Below, piece after piece: positions 1-8,337 of a DNA stretch of 39,737 bases. The stretch comes from Actinomycetes bacterium (GTDB lineage: Bacteria; Actinomycetota; Acidimicrobiia; Acidimicrobiales; Ilumatobacteraceae). Position 1 is the stretch's first letter. The number at the start of each line of letters is the position of its first letter. Below the pieces are notes generated by a model, which had not been told where the DNA came from, ran no database searches, and saw nothing but the letters and a program-made list of their open reading frames with translations. The DNA lies in NCBI GenBank assembly GCA_025359865.1, contig JANYDH010000162.1, forward strand, positions 1-39,737, written 5' to 3'. The position numbers and the translations under genes are program-made.

Positions 1-44
1 CGGTGCTAGCGAGAGTGGCGTCGGGTGTTGCTAGGCTCACGAGC

Positions 45-140
45 GGAGGTGTCCGGGTACCTGGTGGGCTCCACCGCCTTCAAAGCGGCTGGGACGAGTG
101 ATCCTCGTCCGGCGGGTTCGATTCCCGTCCACCTCCGCCA
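45..140 (+). tRNA. selC: tRNA-Sec (anticodon TCA)
   Basis: This 96-nt gene, with encoded CCA, folds as a selenocysteine tRNA. The acceptor ends GGAGGTG (45-51) and CACCTCC (130-136) pair fully. The anticodon loop CTTCAAA (78-84) carries TCA at 80-82. A long variable arm has a 7-bp stem (92-98 with 104-110), and the T-arm reads GGGTTCGATTCCC. The UCA anticodon and long extra arm are the hallmarks of tRNA-Sec, so the host probably makes selenoproteins, although no selA, selB or selD lies in the window. The 3' end doubles as the attachment site of the element that follows. Confidence 0.95.
123..140 (+). repeat. attL core (18 bp) in the tRNA-Sec 3' end
   Basis: The 18 bp TCCCGTCCACCTCCGCCA is identical to 15000-15017 and covers the T-stem 3' strand, acceptor 3' strand and CCA. 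Because the tRNA copy is complete, integration leaves selC intact. Confidence 0.85.
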
Positions 141-152
141 ATACGTTTGCGG

Positions 153-232
153 CTGTTCGCAACTGTTCGCAAAGGCGCTCTGACCAGGGACTTTACTGAA
201 TCCAGTTCGTGGCAGTTCGTGCTCGTTCGTCG
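153..232 (+). repeat. 10-bp-phased GTTCG repeats at the left element end
   Basis: CTGTTCGCAA occurs twice in tandem (153-162, 163-172). CAGTTCGTGG, CAGTTCGTGC and TCGTTCGTCG follow at 203, 213 and 223. All five starts are multiples of 10 bp apart, i.e. on roughly one face of the helix. The position between attL and the integrase gene suggests arm-type integrase or excisionase sites. The phasing is seen directly; the role is inferred. Confidence 0.6.
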
Positions 233-237
233 AGCGT

Positions 238-260
238 TACTCTCAAAATAACTCTCAAAC
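238..260 (+). repeat. Element-end direct repeat, left copy
   Basis: ACTCTCAAAATAACTCTCAA and its flank at 238-260 match 14920-14942 over 22 bp with one internal mismatch, in the same orientation. The copies lie 98 bp inside attL and 58 bp inside attR. They are probably recombinase-binding arms. Confidence 0.6.
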
Positions 261-274
261 CGGTCTTGAGAGTT
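250..274. promoter_or_regulatory. 9-bp inverted repeat just upstream of the integrase gene
   Basis: AACTCTCAA (250-258) and TTGAGAGTT (266-274) form a perfect inverted repeat around a 7-nt spacer. It overlaps the left copy of the end repeat and lies 31 bp before the integrase start codon. It could be an integrase site, an operator for the integrase gene, or both. Confidence 0.5.
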
Positions 275-305
275 ACGTATGCTCACTTCCGACAGGAGGT
301 TGATC

Positions 306-1535
306 ATGCCCCGAGCGCCACGCGGCAAGCGCGTCGACGACGCCCATACCGGCTCGTTCATCGTCGTCGGACGCGCACCGAAAGGGCAGGCTGCGCCGTA
401 CTTCGATCGGTCACGCAGCGTCTGGGTTGCGCCGTGGACGAAGCCCGACGGTAAGACCGGCCGACCGACGGGCCGCACCCGATCCTTGGCCGAAGCGTCG
501 CGTGATCGCCACATCGCCGCTGCGGCCGAGACAGCGAAATTCGCGCCGCTGGCTGAAGGGTTCCACGAAGGCACGACGATCGGCGAACTCTCGCGTTGGT
601 GGCTCGACAATGTCGCGCGTCACCGTGTGCGGGGCACGACGTGGACCACCTACGACAAGCAACTCCGACTCGTAGGAGCGCACCTCGGCGATGTACCGGT
701 GCGCAAGCTACGGATCGAGCAGGTCACGTCCTTCGTTGCCAAGGTGGTGGCCGCCGGATCGGCGGCACGGGCGTGCAACGTGCGCGTGCTCCTCGTACAG
801 GTGATGGACGAGGCGGTGAATCTCGGGCTCGCGGAAGAGAACGTCGTGAAGAAGGTTCGCCCACCACGGGTGCCGAAGGTGAAACGCCTGACGCTGGCAC
901 CGGCCGATGTGCGCAGGCTGCTCGATGCGACCGATGAGCGCTTCGCCGCCGCCGTGGCCCTGTGTTACGTGCAGGGATGGCGGGTGAGCGAAGCGCTCGG
1001 ACTCGCATGGCAAGAACTCGATCTCGATGGAGGCACCGTGCACGTACGCCGCGGATCGACCTATGCCGACCGGATGGGAATGGTGCTCGGGCCAACGAAG
1101 ACGGCCAGGACAGCCGGTCGGCAACTCCTGGGGCCGACCGTCGTCGAGCTGCTAGGCAAGCACCAAGTCCGACAGGCCGCATGGCGAGAAGCTGCGGGTC
1201 ACGGTTGGCCCGAAGTCGTCTACGAAGCTGAGCATCTCGATCTGGTGTTCACCAACCCGGTGGGTGGGCCGGTGTTGCGCCAGCACGTCGATAGGGCGAT
1301 CCGGAAGGCGGCGAGCCAGATCGGTTTCGACCCGAGCCAGTTCGGTACGCACGATGGCCGCCGCTCGGTCGTCACGAATCTGTACGTGTCGGGCGTGTTC
1401 GAACTTGAAGACGTCGCCCGCTTCGTCGGCCACGCCAACGTCAGCACGACAAAGGGTTACGTACAGACCGAAGGTGAACGTCCAGTGATCGTCAGCCAGA
1501 AGGCCCTCGAACTCCTCGATCCTGCGAGAGGGTGA
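306..1535 (+). CDS. int: Tyrosine site-specific integrase of the selC element
   Basis: A phage-type tyrosine recombinase of 409 aa that would join the element to the tRNA-Sec 3' end. I chose the ATG at 306 because AGGAGG lies at 294-299 with ideal spacing; an upstream ATG at 279 has no such site. The N-terminal part contains an SAM-like core-binding domain (TTIGELSRWW onward). The catalytic half shows the full set: Arg in GWRVSEALGL, Lys in TKTARTAGR, HxxR in THDGRRS, His in FVGHANVSTT and the nucleophile Tyr in KGYVQTEG. It reads away from the tRNA, as is usual for tRNA-integrated islands, and looks intact. Confidence 0.93.
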   Translation: MPRAPRGKRVDDAHTGSFIVVGRAPKGQAAPYFDRSRSVWVAPWTKPDGKTGRPTGRTRSLAEASRDRHIAAAAETAKFAPLAEGFHEGTTIGELSRWWLDNVARHRVRGTTWTTYDKQLRLVGAHLGDVPVRKLRIEQVTSFVAKVVAAGSAARACNVRVLLVQVMDEAVNLGLAEENVVKKVRPPRVPKVKRLTLAPADVRRLLDATDERFAAAVALCYVQGWRVSEALGLAWQELDLDGGTVHVRRGSTYADRMGMVLGPTKTARTAGRQLLGPTVVELLGKHQVRQAAWREAAGHGWPEVVYEAEHLDLVFTNPVGGPVLRQHVDRAIRKAASQIGFDPSQFGTHDGRRSVVTNLYVSGVFELEDVARFVGHANVSTTKGYVQTEGERPVIVSQKALELLDPARG

Positions 1536-1560
1536 AGGTCACCAATCTGTCTCATTTGCC

Positions 1561-1583
1561 AATCTGTCTGATGCAGACAAATT
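1561..1583. terminator. Palindrome between converging genes
   Basis: AATcTGTCTG-atg-CAGACAaATT forms a 9-bp interrupted hairpin (6 perfect inner pairs, 3-nt loop). It sits in the 89-bp gap between the integrase gene (plus) and the DUF1016 gene (minus). A bidirectional terminator is plausible, although there is no long T-run. TCTGTCT also occurs just before it near 1546, so a protein-binding site is possible. Confidence 0.35.
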
Positions 1584-1624
1584 GAGGTTGCGGGCAACAT
1601 CACCGATGTGAGCGGGGTGGCCGA

Positions 1625-2665
1625 CTACGTGGTGCGCTTGATCGCCGTCGCCAGGTCCTGTGTGGAACGCAGTTCGTTGCGCGTCGGCTTCGGCAGGCCA
1701 TCGAACGTGTACGACGAGACGGCAAGCGGCGCTGAGGCTGCCGCAAGGGCGTAGCGGACGACGACGTCGTCCTTGTCGTCAACGAGCAAGATGCCAACTG
1801 TCGGCTGATGCTCAGCGCCACGCAAGTGCCGCTCGGCCCACTCCACGTAAAACTGCAGCTGCCCGACATGGGCCGGGTCGAACTCGTCGACCTTGAGTTC
1901 CACGATGACGAAGCGTTGGTGGACGACGTGGAAGAAAATCAAGTCGACCACGAACTCTTTCGAGCCGACCTTAATCCGGCGTTGTCGTGCGTAGAGCGCG
2001 AAACCTTCGCCGAGTTCGAGGAGAAACTCCTGGACTCGGTCCATCAACCGCTGCTCTAGCGCTCGCTCGTCGACGCGTTGGGTGAAGCCGAGAAAGTCGA
2101 AGTTGTACGGGTCCTTGATCAGCTGGTCGGCGAGGTCCGAGTCGTCGAGGATCTCTGGAAAGTTGTTCGGGGCGGCGCCCATCCGGCCGAGCAGGTTCGA
2201 CTTGATCTGGTGGAGCAGCACCGCCCGAGACCAGCCGTTGGCGACTGCCCGTTCGGCGTACCAGTCGCGTTCCGCTTGGCAGCTAATCCGGTCCAAGAGC
2301 ACGGTCAGGTGGCCCCAGGGCAATTGCGCAACAGGTTGTTGCGCAATTGGGCTGGGCCACGCTCCGGCGAACGTCTGCATGTACTGCAGGTTGCGAGAAG
2401 ACAGCCCGGTCATGGCCGGGAACTCCCGACGCAGGTCCTTCGCTAGCCGGTCGATGACCTTCGCGCCCCAGCCGTCGGCGTCGCGTCGGTCGAGGATTGT
2501 CCTGCCGATCGTCCAGTACAGCCCGACGAGTTCGGTGTTCACCTTGCGCATGGCGCTTAACCGGGCGGACCGGACGGTCGCCTTCAGTTCACCGAGGACC
2601 TGGTCGTAGTGATCTGCATCGAGAGCACTGTCTATAGGCGTGGTGGACGGGTGTTCGCTTGGCAT
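1625..2665 (-). CDS. DUF1016 / YhcG-family PD-(D/E)XK nuclease
   Basis: A full-length (346 aa) member of the family with an N-terminal DUF1016 domain (about residues 20-165) and a C-terminal YhcG-type PD-(D/E)XK nuclease domain. The nuclease core is visible as VVDLIFFH, then FVIVELK about ten residues on, giving Asp, Glu and Lys of the D-ExK signature. I start at the ATG at 2665; a TTG three codons upstream is also open. Family members often sit on mobile elements and in defence islands and are thought to act on DNA, but the substrate is not established. It converges with the integrase gene and is separate from the excisionase-like gene upstream. Confidence 0.88.
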   Translation of the reverse strand: MPSEHPSTTPIDSALDADHYDQVLGELKATVRSARLSAMRKVNTELVGLYWTIGRTILDRRDADGWGAKVIDRLAKDLRREFPAMTGLSSRNLQYMQTFAGAWPSPIAQQPVAQLPWGHLTVLLDRISCQAERDWYAERAVANGWSRAVLLHQIKSNLLGRMGAAPNNFPEILDDSDLADQLIKDPYNFDFLGFTQRVDERALEQRLMDRVQEFLLELGEGFALYARQRRIKVGSKEFVVDLIFFHVVHQRFVIVELKVDEFDPAHVGQLQFYVEWAERHLRGAEHQPTVGILLVDDKDDVVVRYALAAASAPLAVSSYTFDGLPKPTRNELRSTQDLATAIKRTT

Positions 2666-2728
2666 TGATCTCAACCTACCGGTTGTCGCTCGGCCGGGTT
2701 GGCGACCGCAGAGCGTTGCCGCGCGAAC

Positions 2729-2965
2729 TCATCGATCAGCGGATCGGGCGACGACAAACTCCCGAAGGTGTTCGACGCTGAATCGAACGGAGCTGCCGAT
2801 CCTGACAGGCTTGAGCTGGCCGCTGCGCACGAGATGGTGAATCGACGTTCGGCCGAGGCCGAGCATCTGGCACGCCTGTCTGACGGTGACGAGCAGTGGC
2901 GCTGGGGCAGCCACCGTTGCCGCACGGTCGGCTGTCGTCATCTGTGGGGAAGTGGCTTCGCTCAT
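2729..2965 (-). CDS. xis: Excisionase-like helix-turn-helix protein
   Basis: A 78-aa protein with a MerR-like/HTH_17 winged helix: LLVTVRQACQMLGLGRTSIH is the helix-turn-helix and LVRSGQLKPVRIGSSVRF the wing. This matches small excisionase/AlpA-type DNA-binding proteins that pair with tyrosine integrases. The start codon overlaps the stop of the small gene upstream (ATGA), so the two were translationally coupled before an IS split the upstream one. The likely role is directing excision by binding phased sites near the att ends, such as the decamers at 153-232. The specific role is inferred; the fold is clear. Confidence 0.85.
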   Translation of the reverse strand: MSEATSPQMTTADRAATVAAPAPLLVTVRQACQMLGLGRTSIHHLVRSGQLKPVRIGSSVRFSVEHLREFVVARSADR

Positions 2966-3102
2966 CGCAGAGGTCCTTTCGTAATGGCTTCGAGATGGCG
3001 GCGGGTCGGGCCGCCCGTGTCGGAACTGTGCGTGATGCTCGTCCCTGAGTTGGTCCCCCGGTTGGTCCCCGCCCGAATATCTGCGGGCACGATCTCACTT
3101 TC

Positions 3103-3143
3103 AACTCCCGGAGTTACTCCCTGACTAACTCCCGGAGTTAGTC
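3103..3143. repeat. Twin AACTCCCGGAGTT palindromes
   Basis: AACTCCCGGAGTT occurs at 3103-3115 and 3127-3139, 24 bp apart. The second copy extends to a 10-1-10 palindrome (3123-3143) and includes the IS target site. GTTGGTCCCC is also repeated nearby (3052-3070). They could be operator sites for the HTH protein downstream, or simply reflect the TPGV repeat they encode. Confidence 0.45.
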
Positions 3144-3144
3144 C

Positions 3145-4523
3145 GGCTCTCCTGCTGTGTCCGTGGGTCAGTTGCGGCCGGGTAGGGGTGGGCAGTGGCC
3201 TCCTCGGTCGAGGAGGCAGAGGGCGATGAGGTTGTCGGTGGAGCGGAAGCCGTAGGCGATGCGGGTGAGGAGCCGGAGCTTGGTGTTGACGCTTTCGGTG
3301 AGCCCGTTGGACATGCCGTGCGTGACCGATGCGATGATCCCGGCGCGGTGGCGTTTGATGCGGTGGTAGAGGGCGACGAACGCTGGGATCCTCGAGCGAC
3401 GCGCCCAGGCGAGCCAGGCGTCGAGCATCGCGACGGCGGTGTCGCCGCGGTGTTGGAACACGAGGCGCAGCTGTTCTTTCAACAGGTAGGCGCGGTAGAG
3501 GCTGTGGTTGTGTCGGGCGATCCAGGCGAGCTTGGCCTGTTGTCGGTCGGTGAGGTCTTCGGGGTTCTTCCACAGCGCGTAGCGGCAGTTCTTCAGCTGC
3601 GCGGCTTGGCCGTGAACACCGAGGCGGCGCAGAACGTTCCACACCCATCGTCGGACGACATCAAGGGCCTGGGTGGCCCAGCGCACGATGTGGAACGGAT
3701 CGAGACACAACGTCGCGTGCTCGCAGGCGTCGAGAGCGCACGCGGCGATCCATTCGGCAGCGTCTGCGCTGACCAGGCGGATCTTGGCGCAACGCTCCGG
3801 GCCCAACAGGTCGAAGAACTTCTGAAGTGTCTTGCGGTCGTGGCCCTCCGCGGCCCAGACCAGTCGGCCGGTGTCGTGATCGACGACGACCATAAGATAC
3901 TTGTGACCGCGCCGGAACGAGATCTCATCGATCCCGATCCGGGTCAGCCCGTCGAACGGATCCCGGGCAGCGCGGGCGTCGTCGACGACCCTGCCGGCGA
4001 TGGCACCGACAGTCCGCCAGGCGATGCGCATCAACTCCACCACCGCGGTCTTCGACGTGTGCGTGACCAGCCAGGCGACCTGATCATCGAACGCCCTCGT
4101 GTGGCCCGTGTCGTGGCGTGCCCATGGCACCGCCGCCACTGTCACCCCGTGCTCTCGGCAGCTGACGCGTGGAGCGTCAGCCTCGATGAACACCTTGATC
4201 GTCCCGGCGTCCAACGCCCGCCAACGGCGCCGACCCTCCCCGTTGTCATAGCCCGGGCAGCGCTTCTGACAACGCCCGCACCGCCGGCGGGCGCCCTTGC
4301 GGAGGCGACACCCGACCACGATCTCGCCGGCGTCTTCATCGACATCGACCCGCTCGATCACCACGCCCGTTTCGACGCCGAGCACGCGCGCCCATACCCT
4401 CTTGGATTGCACCCCGTTGCACCCCTTCGCTCACCAGCCGTCAGACAGCCGGAAAGCCAAGCCGGGCAACGGGGTGCACCCGCGGACGCTCAGCTACTCA
4501 CCCACGGAACGGGTCGGAGAGCC
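3145..4523 (-). mobile_element. ISL3-family insertion sequence, 1379 bp
   Basis: The ends are imperfect inverted repeats starting GGCTCTCC: 3145 onward on the plus strand and 4523 backward on the minus strand. They match at 8 of 8 outer bases and again at CCGTGGGT about 16 bp in. The single transposase gene fills the element. The intact 8-bp duplication, full-length transposase and matching ends suggest it may still be active. Confidence 0.92.
3168..4412 (-). CDS. ISL3-family transposase
   Basis: A 414-aa DDE transposase starting at GTG 4412. The N-terminus has the family zinc-finger region (CRLRKG, then CGRCQKRCPGYD, and CREHGV about 35 residues on) followed by an HTH region (LVTHTSKTAVVELMRI). 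Catalytic acidic residues lie in RIGIDEISF, CLDPFHIV and GLTESVNTKL; the TKLRLLTRIAYGFRS segment is characteristic of ISL3 C-termini. Length agrees with intact family members. It is the only gene of the IS and its stop lies 23 bp from the left IS end. Confidence 0.95.
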   Translation of the reverse strand: MQSKRVWARVLGVETGVVIERVDVDEDAGEIVVGCRLRKGARRRCGRCQKRCPGYDNGEGRRRWRALDAGTIKVFIEADAPRVSCREHGVTVAAVPWARHDTGHTRAFDDQVAWLVTHTSKTAVVELMRIAWRTVGAIAGRVVDDARAARDPFDGLTRIGIDEISFRRGHKYLMVVVDHDTGRLVWAAEGHDRKTLQKFFDLLGPERCAKIRLVSADAAEWIAACALDACEHATLCLDPFHIVRWATQALDVVRRWVWNVLRRLGVHGQAAQLKNCRYALWKNPEDLTDRQQAKLAWIARHNHSLYRAYLLKEQLRLVFQHRGDTAVAMLDAWLAWARRSRIPAFVALYHRIKRHRAGIIASVTHGMSNGLTESVNTKLRLLTRIAYGFRSTDNLIALCLLDRGGHCPPLPGRN

Positions 4524-4723
4524 GTTAGTCCCGACGACGGATTTCTCGCCTGGCGGCCGAAGCTGCCCGCAGGCGTCGATCGGGCAGGCAGCATTGGTTC
4601 GCATGCCGGCGGCGTGACGGGCGGGAGTCCCTGGTTGTGTCCCCCAACGTGTGCCCGATCGCAGAATCTTCGGCACATCAACGAGAGCGGCAGATCGCCG
4701 GGCATCCTCAACGCGGAGTACAT

Positions 4724-4741
4724 ATGTGATGTTCGTCACAT
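4724..4741. promoter_or_regulatory. Inverted repeat upstream of the relaxase gene
   Basis: ATGTGA (4724-4729) and TCACAT (4736-4741) flank a 6-nt loop, about 180 bp before the relaxase start. The gap 4532-4917 holds otherwise only the 5' part of the split gene. MobF origins of transfer usually lie next to the relaxase gene and include such inverted repeats, but no nic consensus is recognisable. Confidence 0.25.
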
Positions 4742-4917
4742 CAGTTCGCAAGCCTCTGAACGGTCACGAACACACTCGATCAACGACGGCCTGATGCGAA
4801 CAAAAGGTCCCCCGAGCAGCAGGAATATGCCGCGTTGTCAGCTTGAACAAGGCGGTGTAGACGTGACGTCGTGAAGGATTTGGACAGACAGGTGCCCGCT
4901 TCGCCGGGGGAGTTGTC

Positions 4918-7900
4918 ATGTTGCGCGTGACCACCTTGTACGCGTCCACCGCCGCGGCGACGGCCGGGTATTACACGAAGTACCTGACCCAGGCCGAGGG
5001 CGAAATCCCGGGCGTGTGGGCCGGCAAGCAGGCGGCGCGGTTCGGGCTCTCCGGCCCGGTCGACGCCGAGTGTCTCGAACGGCTCCTCTCCGGCTCCGAC
5101 CCGAATTCGGGGATCACACTCGGCAACCCGTTGGTCGATCGCACCCTTGCAGATGGTCGTGTTGTTCGCGCGGTGTCCGGTTTCGATGCCACGGTGTCGG
5201 CTCCGAAGTCGCTGTCAGCGTGGTGGGCGCTCACCGGCGATCAGCGTCTGCTCGATGCGCACGACACTGCGGTCAAGGCGGTGATCGACACCTTGCAGCG
5301 GTACGGGGCAACGACTCGAATTCGCTCGAACGGCGGTCGCCTTCACCCCGATACCGAAGGGCTGACGATCGCCGCGTTCCGCCAATCGACGTCGCGGTTG
5401 GACGACCCGCAGATCCACACACACGTGGTGATCTCTGCCAGGGTGCAAGTCGACGACGGCCGCTGGTTCGCGCTCGACGCCAGGGCGCTGAAGAAGCATC
5501 AACGCACCCTTGGTGGCGTCTACCAATCGGTGCTTCGAGCCGAGCTCACCGATCGGCTCGGGGTCAGGTTCGGGGCGATCGTCAACGGCCAAGCCGAGAT
5601 CGATGGCGTCCCCCAAGAACTACTCGATGTGTTCTCGAAACGAGCCGCCCAAGTCGACGAGGCACTCGAACTCAAGGAGGACGAGTTCCGCGAGCGTGAG
5701 CAGCGCGAGCCCTCCAGGTTCGAGCACGCCGCAATGCAACGCGAAGCAGCGGCGGACACGCGTCGCAGCAAGTCCGGCAACACCGTCCCCGATCTGAGGA
5801 CACGGTGGGCCGCCGAAGCCGATGAGGTCGGCGTGACGGCCGCATCACTCCGCACAGACATCGCTCGCACCGCCCGCACGCCCGAACCCGAGCAGTCACT
5901 GGCGACCGGCGATATCGAGCGAATTCTCGCAGAGCGGGCCTCGACATGGCACCGCCTCGACGTCCTCCGAGCCCTTACCGACGAACTTCGCCCCCGTGCC
6001 GGGATAACCGGCGAGCGGTGGCTCGCGTTTCTCGAACGCTGCACCGACGAGGTGGTGAGCGCGGGCATCGATCTCGATCCGGCCGCCAGCGATACCCGCC
6101 GACGGGCAAGCGACGGGCGCTCTTTGTGGGTCGAGCCGATCGCCGCTCGCTACACCAGTGGAATAGTCCTTGCCCAGGAGGAGCAGATCGTCGTCTGGGC
6201 GATGGAACGCCAAGCAGCGGCGTCATTGCCGGCAACGACCGTGTGGACCAGTGGGCTCGACGAGATGCAAGCCGACGCCGCCGCAGCGGTTGCCGGACGG
6301 GACGAACTCGTGATCGTCGTCGGTGCCGCGGGCACCGGCAAGACGGCGATGCTCGCCCGAGCAGTCGAGCATCTCGCCGAACATCAGCGCCACGTGTTCG
6401 CAGCAGCGCCGACGGCGAAGGCCGCCCGCGTCCTTGCCCGAGAGACCGGAGCGCCCGCGGACACCGTCGCCAAGCTGATCTACGAATGGACTCGACCGGA
6501 CCGACCACCCAACCCGACGTGGAACCTGCTCGCCGGCTCAACGCTGATCATCGACGAGGCCGGCATGCTGAACACCGGCGACCTGCACACCATCACCCGA
6601 CTTGCCGACAGTAACGATTGGCGTGTCGTGCTGCTCGGCGACCCGCACCAACTCCACGCCGTTGGGCGCGGCGGCATGTTCGACGAGCTGTGCGCCAGTG
6701 GCCGGGTCAACGAACTCACCCACATCCACCGGTTCAGCGAATGGTGGGAACCCTCCGCATCCCTTGCCCTTCGTCGAGGCGACCCACAAGCCATAGCCAG
6801 CTACGCGCTGCACGACCGCATCGCCGGCGGAACGATCGAACAACACCTCGCCACGATCGCCGACCGGTGGATGGCTGCGACCGCCGACGGGCAGACCCTG
6901 GCGGTTACGGCGACAACGAACGACCACGTTGACCTCATCAATCGGACCATCCAGTGTCGACGGTTGGAATCAGGCGACATCGTCGACGACCAAGCGGCCG
7001 TCGGCATGAGCGGCCAGGCGATTCATGTCGGCGATCAGATCGCCACCCGACGCAACGACCGCCTCCTTCGCACCAGCACCGGTGACACGGTTCGCAACCG
7101 GGAGACCTGGACCGTGACCGACATCACGGATAACGGCGACTTCGTTGCTCGGCGAAACGACAGCAACGACAATGTGACGCTCCCAGCCGCTTATGTCGCC
7201 GAACACGTCCAGCTCGGCTACGCCACCACCGAACCCGGCAACCAAGGCGACACCCACGACCTCGCCCTCGCTCTCGTGACCCCAGCAACGACCAGCCGCG
7301 GCCTGTACGTCGCGATGTCTCGCGGCCGCCACGAGAACACCGCCCTGGTGGTCACCGAAGACAAGAGCATCGAAGCCGCCATCGATGTTCTCACCCAAGT
7401 CCTCTCCACCGACCGCGCCGACATGCCGGCCATCGCTCAACGCCGGGAACTCGCAGCCCAGATCCCGCCGATCGTTCGAGCCCCACAGCCCCAGCCTCGA
7501 TGCCAAGTGCCGGACTGGTGGCACACCCTCCGCGCCGACACCCAAGCATCTCTGATCGCCGTCGAAGCAGACATCAACAAAATGATCGGCGAACAAGACG
7601 CCCGTGTCGAGCGGCGGCAGTCCGCCCGCGCCGACGTCGGCCGAGCGGTCGGCGATCTCAACCCGCGCCGGCAGGCATACGCCGATGCCAGCAGCAGGCT
7701 GGACCGCGCCGAGTCGACACACAGCGACGCAGCAGCACAACTCGACAGGATCGGCCTTCGAGGTCGCCGAGCAGCCCGACAGCAACTCGCCGACGCCACC
7801 GTCGAACTGGTCGACGCCCGAAGCGCATTCGCGTCGATCAACACCATATGGCAACCACTTCGACAGACCGCCGCCAGGGCGAGCCGCAGCTACGACCTGC

Positions 7901-8205
7901 TGTGCGAAACCCAGGAAGTCCAAGCTCGCGTCGACGCTCGCCGCCAACTGCCCGAACGGCACCAAGCCCTCACCGAACAGCTCGGTGCTCTCGACGGCTG
8001 GCACCACTGGGCGGTCGGCGGCACGATCACCGACGAGACCGTCAGGGTCGTACTTGAAGTCCTGGACGCCGACGGCCCTCATCCCCGAGCCCTCGCAGAC
8101 GCTATCCGTCGTGTCGCGCCCGAACTCATTGCGGAGCCAGCGTGGAGTGCCATCGACGACCGGCAGCGAGAGGATTCCAGGATGGACCTCGACTTGGAAA
8201 TCTGA
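4918..8205 (+). CDS. MobF (TrwC/TraA-type) conjugative relaxase-helicase
   Basis: A 1095-aa protein that would nick the transfer origin, bind the 5' end covalently and unwind the strand for conjugation. The relaxase domain (about 1-330) has adjacent nucleophile tyrosines at 18-19 (AGYYTKYL) and the metal-binding DPQIHTHV motif with His167 and His169. The helicase domain (about 440-840) has Walker A GAAGTGKT at 469-476, Walker B LIIDEAG around 543-549, and a late TSRGLYVAMSRGR motif typical of TraI/RecD-like helicases. The C-terminal ~200 residues are Arg/Ala/Asp-rich and look coiled. A GGGGGAG site precedes the ATG. No T4CP or type IV secretion genes are nearby. Confidence 0.93.
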   Translation: MLRVTTLYASTAAATAGYYTKYLTQAEGEIPGVWAGKQAARFGLSGPVDAECLERLLSGSDPNSGITLGNPLVDRTLADGRVVRAVSGFDATVSAPKSLSAWWALTGDQRLLDAHDTAVKAVIDTLQRYGATTRIRSNGGRLHPDTEGLTIAAFRQSTSRLDDPQIHTHVVISARVQVDDGRWFALDARALKKHQRTLGGVYQSVLRAELTDRLGVRFGAIVNGQAEIDGVPQELLDVFSKRAAQVDEALELKEDEFREREQREPSRFEHAAMQREAAADTRRSKSGNTVPDLRTRWAAEADEVGVTAASLRTDIARTARTPEPEQSLATGDIERILAERASTWHRLDVLRALTDELRPRAGITGERWLAFLERCTDEVVSAGIDLDPAASDTRRRASDGRSLWVEPIAARYTSGIVLAQEEQIVVWAMERQAAASLPATTVWTSGLDEMQADAAAAVAGRDELVIVVGAAGTGKTAMLARAVEHLAEHQRHVFAAAPTAKAARVLARETGAPADTVAKLIYEWTRPDRPPNPTWNLLAGSTLIIDEAGMLNTGDLHTITRLADSNDWRVVLLGDPHQLHAVGRGGMFDELCASGRVNELTHIHRFSEWWEPSASLALRRGDPQAIASYALHDRIAGGTIEQHLATIADRWMAATADGQTLAVTATTNDHVDLINRTIQCRRLESGDIVDDQAAVGMSGQAIHVGDQIATRRNDRLLRTSTGDTVRNRETWTVTDITDNGDFVARRNDSNDNVTLPAAYVAEHVQLGYATTEPGNQGDTHDLALALVTPATTSRGLYVAMSRGRHENTALVVTEDKSIEAAIDVLTQVLSTDRADMPAIAQRRELAAQIPPIVRAPQPQPRCQVPDWWHTLRADTQASLIAVEADINKMIGEQDARVERRQSARADVGRAVGDLNPRRQAYADASSRLDRAESTHSDAAAQLDRIGLRGRRAARQQLADATVELVDARSAFASINTIWQPLRQTAARASRSYDLLCETQEVQARVDARRQLPERHQALTEQLGALDGWHHWAVGGTITDETVRVVLEVLDADGPHPRALADAIRRVAPELIAEPAWSAIDDRQREDSRMDLDLEI

Positions 8206-8337
8206 CCTTCGAGCAACGGGTGGCTCCGTCGTTGTCGAGCCACCGGCAATCGATTCGTCCTGGGGCGTTGAATATCCGCCGAAGGGCGGCTTGTGCCCAG
8301 TCCGCACAGGCAGCGCGCAACTAGAGTCGATGAGTGA

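Larger units (their letters stand above)
3137..4531. repeat. 8-bp target-site duplication of the ISL3 element
   Basis: GTTAGTCC at 3137-3144 and again at 4524-4531 directly abuts the two IS ends. Eight bp is the expected duplication size for the ISL3 family, and its perfection implies a recent insertion. Confidence 0.9.
2962..4723 (-). pseudogene. Small gene split by the ISL3 insertion
   Basis: If the IS (3145-4523) and one copy of its 8-bp target duplication are removed, a single minus-strand frame runs from an ATG at 4723 to a stop at 2962. It would encode about 124 aa and overlap the excisionase start by 4 bp. The junction reads NPSSGLTPGVSQ across the target site. The C-terminal half is low-complexity, rich in T, G, S and P (TPGVSQGVTPGVE, RGTNSGTSI). 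No family is recognised. Coupling to the excisionase gene is the main argument that it was a real gene; the exact start is uncertain. Confidence 0.4.

Noticed and set aside
3195-4874. A long plus-strand open frame opposite the ISL3 transposase
   Set aside because: It is the antisense shadow of the transposase, crosses both IS ends and has no motif.
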